Source: Ignavibacteriota bacterium (lineage in GTDB: Bacteria; Bacteroidota; Ignavibacteria; UBA10030; UBA6906). Taken from it: DNA of 43,153 bases. The stretch lies in assembly GCA_003158475.1 (NCBI GenBank), contig PMJR01000039.1, positions 1 through 43,153 of the forward strand, in the 5' to 3' direction. The notes below the pieces were generated by a model. The model was not told the origin of the DNA. It made no database searches and was given only the letters and a program-made list of their open reading frames with translations. A program made the position numbers and the translations under genes. Below, one piece after another: positions 8,028-16,185 of the stretch (its first letter is position 1; every line of letters begins with the position of its first letter).

Positions 8028-10564
8028 ACAAATATCTCGCATCAAGCATCGTGCTCCTGTTCGTCGTTCCGGTCGCGGGACAGGACCGGATCTCGCGCGA
8101 GTTCGGCGGCCTGTACGGTCAGGTCGAGGTGGGAGGTCCGTACGCCGGGGCGGAGTTCCACGGGAGCCGTCCCCTCCCCTCGCGAATCAGCCTGTATGAG
8201 CCGGCCGCGAACAGCCTCGACATGAGCAGGGACTACTGGAAAAGGGGGGAGTCGGCGCCATTCCTTGTCGGCGTCCGGATCAACGGCGGTCCGGCGCGCC
8301 ATGTCGGCCTTGAACCATGGGCGTACACGCTCTCGCCCCACCGCGTCCGGTTTCACAGTGACGACTCCGCGCTCCGGTGGACTTCCACGTACGAATTCCT
8401 GCACACCTTTCCCGGGCTCGTCTGGACGCTTTCCTGTGAAAACCGCACGGGAGACCCGGTCGGCCTCGAGATCTACCTGCAGTGCCGCACGGTGCTCCGC
8501 ACGTGCCAGACGTTTGCCTGGCTGGACAGTGCCTGGACCGAGTACGACGCCGCGGGTGGCTCGCTCGCGGTGCATTTTGATCAGCCCGCTTCGCGCCAGG
8601 CGACCGTTGTCCTCGAGAACCTGGGGGCCCTTCCTGAAGGATGGACATCCGATGCCGCCGATCTCGGGCCCGACTCCCTGAACCCCCGCTGGTTTACGGC
8701 CGGCGGAAATCCCGGAGGGCACACGCTCGCACGGGAAAAACAGGGTAGTCCTGTCGCGGCGTTCCTCTACAGGAAGACCATCGCCCCCTCCGGCCGCTTC
8801 ACCGTGCGTCTCGCAATATTCAGCTCAACCCTTGCAAGGTGGAAACCGGTTGCGAAGGCTCTCCGGACCAGGTGGGAAGGAGACATTGCCGGGTACGACG
8901 CGCTGGTCAGGCGGCAGCTCCTCCTTGCTCCCCGGACGGGGGACGCTTCGGTCGACCGGACGGCGGACTGGGCGTGTGCGCTCCTTGCCGTCAATGCGCA
9001 TTCGCTCGAGGGACGGATCGTTCCGATGCCCTGCCCCGCCGAGTACAATTTCTTCTTCACGCATGATCTCCTCCTGACCGACCTGAGCGCCGTCTGGTTC
9101 GATGCGGCGCGCGTCAAACGGGACCTCGGGGCGGTCGCATCGTGGGCGGAGCGGGGAATCATCCCTCATGCCCGGTACTGGAGGGACGACGGCTTCAAGA
9201 CGGAACTCTGCACGCCCGACAACTGGAACCACCTCTGGTTCATCGAGACCGTCGCGCGCTATCTCCATCACACGGGCGACACGGCGACCGTTGTGCGCCT
9301 CCTCCCGCTGGTGAAGACCAGCCTGGAACAGGTCCTTACGCAGTGCCACAGCGACAGCCTGATGTATGCATTCCGCCCCGATTGGTGGGACATTGGAAGG
9401 AGGGAGGGCCCCCGTTCCTATATCACGGTCCTGGCGATCCGTGCGCTTCGCGACTATCTCTTCCTTTGTTCTTTCATGCACAGGGACCTCACCCGGCTTC
9501 CGGGCTACGAGCTCCTTGCGGACGGGATGGAACGGGCGCTCAACGCGCGGCTCTGGGAGGGCGGGGCCGGATACCTGATGAACGCGAATGGGGACGACCC
9601 GGACTCTCACTTCTACATGGGTTCGCTGATGGGTGCTGTGTACGGCGAAATCCCGGCCGACAGGGCTTCGGTGCTTCTTGCAACCGCCCGTCGGGTGCTC
9701 GTGGACGAACGGCTCGGCGTGCGGAACGTCATGCCCCCCGACTTCAACACTGACTTCGTCCGGGCCTATTTCCGCTTCCCCACGAACGAGGCGGGCGATC
9801 CCTACTTTTATGCGAACGGCGGCGTGTGGCCGCATGCGAACGCGTGGTACGCGCAGGGACTCGTCGTCACGGGGAGGTCCGCGGAGGCGCTCCGGTTCTT
9901 CAAGGCAGTCATGACGCTGGACGGCGTCTCGGCCAGTCCCCTCGGGCAGCCCGCATTCTATGAATACCGGTACGCTGACACTTCGTCCAGCGGTTACGGG
10001 GCGATCGACAAACCGTCTTTCCTTTGGGCGGGGGGGATGTACCTGGGGACACTCTACGCGCTGATGGGGTTCAGAGAAACAGAATGGAACATCGGCTGCG
10101 GCGACGGACAAACCGCCGGTGTCTTCGAATCGGCCGCCGCCAGGGTCGAGTTCGGTCCCGCGAAATCAGTCAGTCTGTCCGGGACCGGGGCACACAGTGT
10201 CGGCATCATTGCCGGCGCTCTTCATGCACCCACCGGCGTCTTTCCCCTGGATTGTATGAAAAGCTCCGGTTGGTCCATCAGGAGAGGGGGGCCGGGAGCG
10301 GCATACCTTGCGGAGGTGAATGCAATCGTCCGTTCCTGCCGTCCCGCGAAGGGGGGCGGATTGCGGGTCGTCCTCTCGTCGTTCGACGGGCACCGCGTGA
10401 CGGCTCGCATCGCGGGGCGATCTACGCCTGCCGGCGCATTCATCAACGGCCGGAGAGTCGAAGACATGAAATCCGAACGATCATCCGATGGTGCCGTCAC
10501 GACGACGCTTATCTTCCCCGGCACGCTGCGGAAGCAGGTCCTTGAAGTCAGGTACTACCGATAA
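8024..10564 (+). CDS. Secreted six-hairpin glycosidase-like protein (GH94/debranching-enzyme-like)
   Basis: The 846-residue protein starts at ATG 8024 (ATGA overlap with the permease). A signal peptide (YLASSIVLLFVVPVAGQ) puts it in the periplasm or beyond. The first 300 residues look like a beta-sandwich. From about residue 310 there is an (alpha/alpha)6-barrel-like part with EYNFFFTHDLLLTDLSAVWFD, RPDWWDIGRREGP (about 455) and NGGVWPHANAWYAQGL (about 600). The last two resemble stretches of GH94 phosphorylases and of the debranching-enzyme C-domain, which keep a catalytic acid near the DW-D segment. A C-terminal beta-rich tail follows residue 690. A secreted phosphorylase would be odd, so hydrolysis seems more likely. 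Substrate unknown; the operon suggests a manno- or glucomanno-oligosaccharide. The fold class is fairly sure, the family is not. Confidence 0.75.
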   Translation: MNKYLASSIVLLFVVPVAGQDRISREFGGLYGQVEVGGPYAGAEFHGSRPLPSRISLYEPAANSLDMSRDYWKRGESAPFLVGVRINGGPARHVGLEPWAYTLSPHRVRFHSDDSALRWTSTYEFLHTFPGLVWTLSCENRTGDPVGLEIYLQCRTVLRTCQTFAWLDSAWTEYDAAGGSLAVHFDQPASRQATVVLENLGALPEGWTSDAADLGPDSLNPRWFTAGGNPGGHTLAREKQGSPVAAFLYRKTIAPSGRFTVRLAIFSSTLARWKPVAKALRTRWEGDIAGYDALVRRQLLLAPRTGDASVDRTADWACALLAVNAHSLEGRIVPMPCPAEYNFFFTHDLLLTDLSAVWFDAARVKRDLGAVASWAERGIIPHARYWRDDGFKTELCTPDNWNHLWFIETVARYLHHTGDTATVVRLLPLVKTSLEQVLTQCHSDSLMYAFRPDWWDIGRREGPRSYITVLAIRALRDYLFLCSFMHRDLTRLPGYELLADGMERALNARLWEGGAGYLMNANGDDPDSHFYMGSLMGAVYGEIPADRASVLLATARRVLVDERLGVRNVMPPDFNTDFVRAYFRFPTNEAGDPYFYANGGVWPHANAWYAQGLVVTGRSAEALRFFKAVMTLDGVSASPLGQPAFYEYRYADTSSSGYGAIDKPSFLWAGGMYLGTLYALMGFRETEWNIGCGDGQTAGVFESAAARVEFGPAKSVSLSGTGAHSVGIIAGALHAPTGVFPLDCMKSSGWSIRRGGPGAAYLAEVNAIVRSCRPAKGGGLRVVLSSFDGHRVTARIAGRSTPAGAFINGRRVEDMKSERSSDGAVTTTLIFPGTLRKQVLEVRYYR

Positions 10565-10579
10565 CAACAATCGATTGCA

Positions 10580-11596
10580 ATGAAAGTCGCCGAACTCGAA
10601 AAACCCGGTTCCCTCCGCGTGAAGTCGAAGCCCCTCCGCGCGCTGGGGGCCGATGAGGTCCTCGTCAAAGTCGAATCGTGCGGTCTGTGCGGAACGGACC
10701 TCCACATCGTCGAAGGGACCTCCCGGTCCACCCCCCCGGTCGTCCTCGGACATGAGTATGCGGGGTACGTCACGGATCCGGGTACGAACCCGAAAGGGGT
10801 CCCCGAAGGAACGCATGTCGCGGTGGACCCCAACATTCCATGCGGGCGCTGTCCTTACTGCAGACGCGGTCTCGTCCATTTTTGCACCGGTCTCCGCGCG
10901 CTCGGCGTGGATATCGACGGAGGGATGGCGGAGTACAGTATCGTCCCTGCGTCACAGCTCTACACGATTCCGCACGGGATGACGGCTGAGGAGAGCATGT
11001 TCATCGAACCGGTCTCCTGTGCCGTGCATGGCATGGACAGGGCGGGGATACGGGCGGGGGATATCGTCGTCATTCTGGGGGGCGGCACGATCGGGCTCGT
11101 GATGCTCCAGCTCGTCCGGCACGGAGGAGCGGCGGCCGTGGTCGTGAGCGAACCGCTGGCGCACAAACGGAAGATTGCCGGTGACCTCGGCGCGTCGCTC
11201 GTCATCGACCCGGCGGGCGATGCACTGCGGCAGGCGGTCATGGACATGAGCGGCATCGGCGCCGATGTTGTGATCGATTGCGCGGGAACCGCGACAACAG
11301 CCCGGGCGGCGATCGATCTCGCACGAAGGGGAGGCACCGTGGTGTTCTTCGGCGTCTGCCCCATGGGCGAAACGATCCCGCTGGAGCCGAATGCCGTCTA
11401 TTTCAGGGAGCTGACGATCGCAGGTTCCTACATTAATCCGTACACGTTTCCGCGCGCCATAGCGCTCCTGAGGGGAGGAGTAGTGCGTGTGGGGCCCCTG
11501 GATGTGCGGGCGTACCCGATCGAAGGTGTGCACGAGGCCCTTGCCTCTCTCCGTGACGGGCGTGCGATCAAAAACATGATCGTGCCCGGCACATGA
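10580..11596 (+). CDS. Zinc-dependent alcohol/polyol dehydrogenase (MDR family)
   Basis: This 338-residue cytoplasmic medium-chain dehydrogenase has catalytic zinc ligand Cys37 in CGLCGTDLH, then His58-Glu59 in GHEYAG. The structural zinc set is Cys88, Cys91, Cys94 and Cys102. A nucleotide-binding turn reads VILGGGTIGLVMLQL, and a conserved IEPVSCAVHGMDRAG segment precedes it. These marks fit the sorbitol/threonine/sugar-alcohol dehydrogenase branch. The start lies 15 bp after the glycosidase-like gene, and the stop overlaps the next ATG (ATGA). In this operon it could oxidise a sugar or polyol released from the imported oligosaccharide, but nothing in the sequence fixes the substrate. Confidence 0.9.
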   Translation: MKVAELEKPGSLRVKSKPLRALGADEVLVKVESCGLCGTDLHIVEGTSRSTPPVVLGHEYAGYVTDPGTNPKGVPEGTHVAVDPNIPCGRCPYCRRGLVHFCTGLRALGVDIDGGMAEYSIVPASQLYTIPHGMTAEESMFIEPVSCAVHGMDRAGIRAGDIVVILGGGTIGLVMLQLVRHGGAAAVVVSEPLAHKRKIAGDLGASLVIDPAGDALRQAVMDMSGIGADVVIDCAGTATTARAAIDLARRGGTVVFFGVCPMGETIPLEPNAVYFRELTIAGSYINPYTFPRAIALLRGGVVRVGPLDVRAYPIEGVHEALASLRDGRAIKNMIVPGT

Positions 11597-12996
11597 ACCC
11601 CTTCGTTCTTCCACTCATGCTCGCGCTCGCCCTGATTCCTTCGGTCCCCCGGGAGGCCCCTGCGGTCAACTTCGCTCACCTCGACCGTCTGACCGAGCGC
11701 GTTTCGCTCGGTGGAGATACGGTGAGCATTGTCCACATCTATGCAAATTATCCGGACTATCGCTGGGTGGCGGCCGCGGAATCCGGCCCCGAAGGGATCG
11801 CATGCGTGGATGACGCTGCCCGCGCGGCCGTCCTGTTCCTGAGGAGCTTTCAACTCCGGGGTGACACGGCGAGCCTCGCGCGTTCGCGCGGGCTCCTCAA
11901 GTTTATCATGCACATGCAGGCCCCGGACGGGGAGTTCTGCAATTTCATGCGGGCCGATCACACGGTCAATGTCTCGGGGAAGACGAGCTTCAAATCGTTC
12001 GGCTGGTGGGCGGTGCGTGGGCTCTGGGCGATGGCGATGGGAGGAAGGATATTCAGTGACCGGGATCCCCTGTTCGCCCGCGAGTTGCTCGGACGCGTCT
12101 CACTCATGGTCCCTTTGGTCAGCGCATCGCTTAAGGAATTCGGCAGCACAAGGAACGTCAAAGGGTACAGGATCCCGCGATGGCTCCTCTACGAATCCGG
12201 TGCAGACGTGACATCGGAGCTTCTCCTCGGCCTGCTGGAATACCAGAAGGCCCGCGGGGATGACTCGCTCGCTCCGGTGATGAGGAAACTCGCACATGGG
12301 CTCCTCGTGATGCAGGACGGGGACGGGAAAACGCCACCGTACGGACTCCACCGGTCCTGGGAGACGATCTGGCACATGTGGGGAAACGGGCAGACTCAGG
12401 CTCTCAGCACCGCGGGTCTGATGCTTCACGACACCACAATGATAGCGTCCGCGGTACGCGAGGCCAGGGGATGGTACGGCCGCCTGTTGATGGAAGGGTT
12501 CCTCAAGGAATACGACGTCTCAGGCGCCTCCCCGGCCCTAGAGTACGAGCAGATTGCCTACGGGGTACGGCCGATGGCTGTCGGGCTCCTCAGGCTGTAT
12601 GAAGCGACGGGAGACCGCGATTACCTGCTGATGGCCGGCCTCGCCGCCTCCTGGCTCACCGGAAACAATCCCGCGCGACGGGCGATGTATGACCCGGCCA
12701 CCGGGAGGTGCTACGACGGTATCAGGGATTCGCTCGCGGTGAACATGAATTCGGGGGCGGAGTCAACGATCGAAGCGCTCTTTACTCTCCTCGAGGTGGG
12801 ACACTATCCGGCTGCGGCACGTTTGCTCGCGTGCAGGAAAGTGTCTGCGGGGACGGCCGGGAGATTCTCGTACGCGGTCTTCCGCGGAGAGCCGGACGCC
12901 GAAGTGACGCTCGCGAGAGAGCTCGCGACGGGCCGCCTCTCCCTGTACGAAGGGGAAGGGAGCCGGGCGTTCTGCAGGAGGGAACATATCCCATGA
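11593..12996 (+). CDS. Secreted alpha-helical, six-hairpin-like protein of unknown function
   Basis: This is a 467-residue protein with a signal peptide (FVLPLMLALALIPSV), so it is exported. It consists of paired helices with recurring Trp, Gly and Tyr, suggesting an (alpha/alpha)6 toroid as in many glycosidases, lyases and sugar epimerases. Notable segments are ACVDDAARAAVLFLRSF near residue 75, QAPDGEFCNFM near 110, LHRSWETIWHMWGNGQTQAL near 255 and TGNNPARRAMYDPATGRCYDGI near 355. The DDAARA stretch recalls a DD-ARA motif that I associate with helical-barrel proteins found beside GH130 and glycosyltransferase genes; that link comes from memory and is weak. ATGA overlaps occur at both ends. 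It is probably a carbohydrate-active enzyme of this operon; I cannot name its reaction. Confidence 0.6.
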   Translation: MNPFVLPLMLALALIPSVPREAPAVNFAHLDRLTERVSLGGDTVSIVHIYANYPDYRWVAAAESGPEGIACVDDAARAAVLFLRSFQLRGDTASLARSRGLLKFIMHMQAPDGEFCNFMRADHTVNVSGKTSFKSFGWWAVRGLWAMAMGGRIFSDRDPLFARELLGRVSLMVPLVSASLKEFGSTRNVKGYRIPRWLLYESGADVTSELLLGLLEYQKARGDDSLAPVMRKLAHGLLVMQDGDGKTPPYGLHRSWETIWHMWGNGQTQALSTAGLMLHDTTMIASAVREARGWYGRLLMEGFLKEYDVSGASPALEYEQIAYGVRPMAVGLLRLYEATGDRDYLLMAGLAASWLTGNNPARRAMYDPATGRCYDGIRDSLAVNMNSGAESTIEALFTLLEVGHYPAAARLLACRKVSAGTAGRFSYAVFRGEPDAEVTLARELATGRLSLYEGEGSRAFCRREHIP

Positions 12997-15900
12997 AGAG
13001 AAACGTCGTGTCACGCGCCCTCGCGGCGATTCCTGTCGCCCTCCTCCTTTCCTTTGCCGCATCCGCGGGACTGTCGCAGCAGGTTGCCATCGGCAGGATA
13101 GACCAGATGCCGGATGCCCCTGTCCCGTACCTGATGAGGAACTGGAAGGCCGTGGCGGCCTCTTTCGATTCCATTGCGTTCGACGTGTCCAGGACAGGGC
13201 TGTACCTCCCCCTCATCCAGCTCTATTCCAACACCGTCAATTATCCGGGACAGGGGAGTTTCCGGATACAGAGCTATGTCGGCTCCCCCACGAGCGGCGG
13301 GGAAGCGGTCACCTGTCTGCCGGCCCTCGTGGGGGCGAAGCTGGTCGGCATTGACAAGAGCAATCAGGCGGGAACGAACTGGGTCGCGATGGCCGAGGAG
13401 TGGTTCAACAGCGGGAATGGACAGAATGTGTACCTCAACTACCCTTCATCCGGGACGGGGGATGACTGGTGGTACGAGACGATGCCGAACGTGTTCGCAT
13501 TCCAGATTGCGAGCCTCTACCCGTCGACGGGCGACTTCCGCAACCGAATCCCCGTTGTGGCCGGCAGGTGGCGCGCGGCGGTCATGGCCATGGGAGGAAG
13601 CACGAAGCCCTGGAGCCTTGCGAATGTGAACCATCGTGCGTTTAATCTTATAACGATGAACCCGAACGACACGTATCCCCCCGAGCCCGAAGCCGCGGGT
13701 GCGATTGCCTGGATACTGTACATGGCGTACGTCACGACAGGAAACCAGGACTTCCGTATCGGGGCCGAGCTAGCCCTCGAATCCCTCCTCGCGTATCCGG
13801 CGAACCCCTCGTATGAGCTCCAGCTCCCGTACGGTACGTACATGGCAGCCAGGATGAACGCCGAGATCGGGACGGCGTACGACATTCCGAAGCTGATGAA
13901 CTGGTGCTTCCCGGACGGGAACGGCACGCTCCGGCAATGGGGCGCGATCGTCGGGAACTGGGGGGGGGACGATTGCTCGGGGCTGATCGGTGAAAGCGGT
14001 ACGGGGAACGATTACGCTTTCTTCATGAACGGTGTGGAGCAGGCGGGCGCTCTCGTCCCTCTCGTGCGCTACGACGACCGTTTTGCCCGCGCCATCGGCA
14101 AATGGGTGCTGAATGTTGCGAACGCTTCGCGGCTCTTCTATGCGGATTTACTTCCTGATGATCACCAGGACAGCCCGGTCTGGGCCCATCAGTTTGATCC
14201 GAACTCCTCTATCGCGTACGAATCGATGCACCAGTTCAGCCTTGCCGATGGCACTACCTCCCCCTTCGCGACGGGGGACGCGAAAAACGGTGGTTGGGCC
14301 CAGACGAATCTCGGGCTCTACGGAGCGGCACACGTCGGGATACTCGGGGGGATTGTCGACTCGACGAACGTGCGCAAGATCCTCCGGCTGGATCTCCTGC
14401 GGACCGATTATTTCCACGCGGCTGCGTATCCCACGTATCTTTACTTCAACCCCTTCGCCTCGGATACCGCTGTAACGCTCACCCTCGGGAGCGGCGCGCA
14501 CGATCTGTACAACACCGTGACGAAGACATTCCTCGCCCAGGGTGTGACCGGCACGGTGCCGGTCACCGTGCCGGCAAATTCCGCGGTCGTTGTTGTCGTC
14601 GCCCCGGCGGGAGGAACCATGTCGACTGATCTGGACAGGACCCTCATCAACGGCGTCGTGGTGGACTACCGGAACGGCTCTTCGGCCAACCACCCGCCGA
14701 GGATCAAGAGCCTCTCCCCCGATTCCTCCCGCGTGCTCGTTCGCACTGCCGTCAACTTCTACTGCACGGCGGCCGACAGGGACAATGATGTTCTCACATA
14801 CTCCTGGAAAGTCTCAGGCGGGTCTGTCACCGGCAGCGGTCCGGTGGTGTCGTACGCGGCGCCGGATTCCGCGGGTCTGTACACGGTCACGTGCACTGTC
14901 GACGACGGGCACGGGGGAAAAACAAGCAGTGCCGATACACTCCAGGTTGTCGCGGTCATAAATCATCCCCCCGTGATAAAAAAGATTGGGGCGCTTCCCC
15001 GGAAGGTGGACCTCGGAGCGACATCCGCGCTTTCGTGCCTGGTGAGCAACCCTGACACCAGCCTCCTCACGTACACGTGGAGCGCCTCTGCGGGGTCCCT
15101 GAGCGGGACCGGCTCCGCCGTCACCTGGCATGCCCCCTTTGTCGCCGGTAATGACTACCTCCGGTGCACCGTGGATGACGGGAAAGGAGGGAGCGCCACG
15201 GACAGCCTGGCACTCGAAGTGCGGGATCTTTCGGTTCCGCAGACAGGCGACCTCGTTGCGTTCTATCCCTTCAGCGGGAATGCAACCGACGCCGGCGGCC
15301 ACGGCCATAACGGGACCGTCAACGGGACCGTCCTGACGGCCGACCGTTTCGGACACCCGGCGAGCGCGTACGCATTCGACGGTTCGACGGCGTCCATCGT
15401 CGTGCCGAACGATACCGGGCTCAATTTTCAGAACGCGATCACGGTGAACGTCTGGGTGAAGCCCACAGCGCTCTATGGCGCGCGCGAACAGTACATCATC
15501 TCCCATGGCAACTGGCAAAACCGCTGGAAGCTCTCCATCACCCCGGGGACCAATAAGCTCCGCTGGACCGTGAAGCCGGCGGGCACGCCGGGCCAGCCAA
15601 AGGACCTCGACTCCGCCTCCCCACTGGTCCTGGACAGCCTGATGGATGTGACCGCCCGGTACGACGGGACGGACATGGAGATCTATATCAACGGTGTCCT
15701 GGACTCATTCACCCCTTTTTCCGGACTTATCAACATGACCTCCTATGCGCTCACGATGGGGCAGGACCTCCCGTCGGACAACCAGTATGACTTCAACGGC
15801 GTCCTCGACGATATCCGCATCTACAACTACGGCTTAACGCTCGGGCAGATTTCGGCACTGTATGATATCACGAACGGCGTAGAATCCTTCGGCCCGACTC

Positions 15901-16181
15901 CTCTCCCTTCTGTGTTCAGGCTCTTTCAGAATTATCCCAACCCCTTTAATCCTTCGACGACGATCTCCTTCGCCGTCCCCGGTTCCAGAGCGTCACGGTC
16001 CCTCTCGCTCCGCGTCTATGACCTTCTCGGCCGCGAGGTGGCAACACTGGCGAACGGGACGTTCCATGGAGGCCTTTTCTCCGTGGTCTGGAACGCGGGT
16101 TCGCTTTCCAGCGGCGTGTACATCTGCCGGCTGGAGTCCGAAGGGGCGACCCTCGTTCAAAAAATGGTTCTGATGAAGTAA
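12993..16181 (+). CDS. T9SS-sorted surface protein: helical catalytic-like domain, two Ig/PKD domains, LamG domain
   Basis: The 1062-residue protein starts at ATG 12993 (ATGA overlap) and has a signal peptide (ALAAIPVALLLSFAASAGLSQ). Residues 30-550 are Trp/Tyr-rich and look like another helical barrel (DDWWYETMPNVFAFQ, GNWGGDDCSGLIGESG, GNDYAFFMNGVEQAGALVP). A short beta region follows. Two Ig/cadherin-like repeats start with NHPPRIK (566) and NHPPVIK (657). A concanavalin/LamG domain occupies about 753-955 (LVAFYPFSGNATDAGG, VNVWVKP, LDDIRIYNYGL), probably for carbohydrate binding. Residues 970-1062 are a T9SS type-A sorting domain (FRLFQNYPNPFNPST, GREVATL, SSGVYICRL). This is the likely surface enzyme feeding the operon's importer. 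The catalytic-like domain matches no family I can name. Confidence 0.8.
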   Translation: MKRNVVSRALAAIPVALLLSFAASAGLSQQVAIGRIDQMPDAPVPYLMRNWKAVAASFDSIAFDVSRTGLYLPLIQLYSNTVNYPGQGSFRIQSYVGSPTSGGEAVTCLPALVGAKLVGIDKSNQAGTNWVAMAEEWFNSGNGQNVYLNYPSSGTGDDWWYETMPNVFAFQIASLYPSTGDFRNRIPVVAGRWRAAVMAMGGSTKPWSLANVNHRAFNLITMNPNDTYPPEPEAAGAIAWILYMAYVTTGNQDFRIGAELALESLLAYPANPSYELQLPYGTYMAARMNAEIGTAYDIPKLMNWCFPDGNGTLRQWGAIVGNWGGDDCSGLIGESGTGNDYAFFMNGVEQAGALVPLVRYDDRFARAIGKWVLNVANASRLFYADLLPDDHQDSPVWAHQFDPNSSIAYESMHQFSLADGTTSPFATGDAKNGGWAQTNLGLYGAAHVGILGGIVDSTNVRKILRLDLLRTDYFHAAAYPTYLYFNPFASDTAVTLTLGSGAHDLYNTVTKTFLAQGVTGTVPVTVPANSAVVVVVAPAGGTMSTDLDRTLINGVVVDYRNGSSANHPPRIKSLSPDSSRVLVRTAVNFYCTAADRDNDVLTYSWKVSGGSVTGSGPVVSYAAPDSAGLYTVTCTVDDGHGGKTSSADTLQVVAVINHPPVIKKIGALPRKVDLGATSALSCLVSNPDTSLLTYTWSASAGSLSGTGSAVTWHAPFVAGNDYLRCTVDDGKGGSATDSLALEVRDLSVPQTGDLVAFYPFSGNATDAGGHGHNGTVNGTVLTADRFGHPASAYAFDGSTASIVVPNDTGLNFQNAITVNVWVKPTALYGAREQYIISHGNWQNRWKLSITPGTNKLRWTVKPAGTPGQPKDLDSASPLVLDSLMDVTARYDGTDMEIYINGVLDSFTPFSGLINMTSYALTMGQDLPSDNQYDFNGVLDDIRIYNYGLTLGQISALYDITNGVESFGPTPLPSVFRLFQNYPNPFNPSTTISFAVPGSRASRSLSLRVYDLLGREVATLANGTFHGGLFSVVWNAGSLSSGVYICRLESEGATLVQKMVLMK
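14544..14574 (+). other. Strong overlapping hairpins inside the T9SS-sorted protein gene
   Basis: A perfect palindrome (11-base arms, one central base) covers 14544-14566: GTGACCGGCAC on the left, GTGCCGGTCAC on the right. A second pairing, CCGGCACGGTG (14548-14558) with CACCGTGCCGG (14564-14574), has a 5-base loop. The two exclude each other. They code for a TVPVTVP-type stretch at the end of the helical domain. Confidence 0.7.
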
Positions 16182-16185
16182 GCAT

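Noticed and set aside
8825-10111. 428-codon minus-strand frame opposite the six-hairpin glycosidase-like gene
   Set aside because: Shadow of a strongly supported secreted protein; no start signal or domain.
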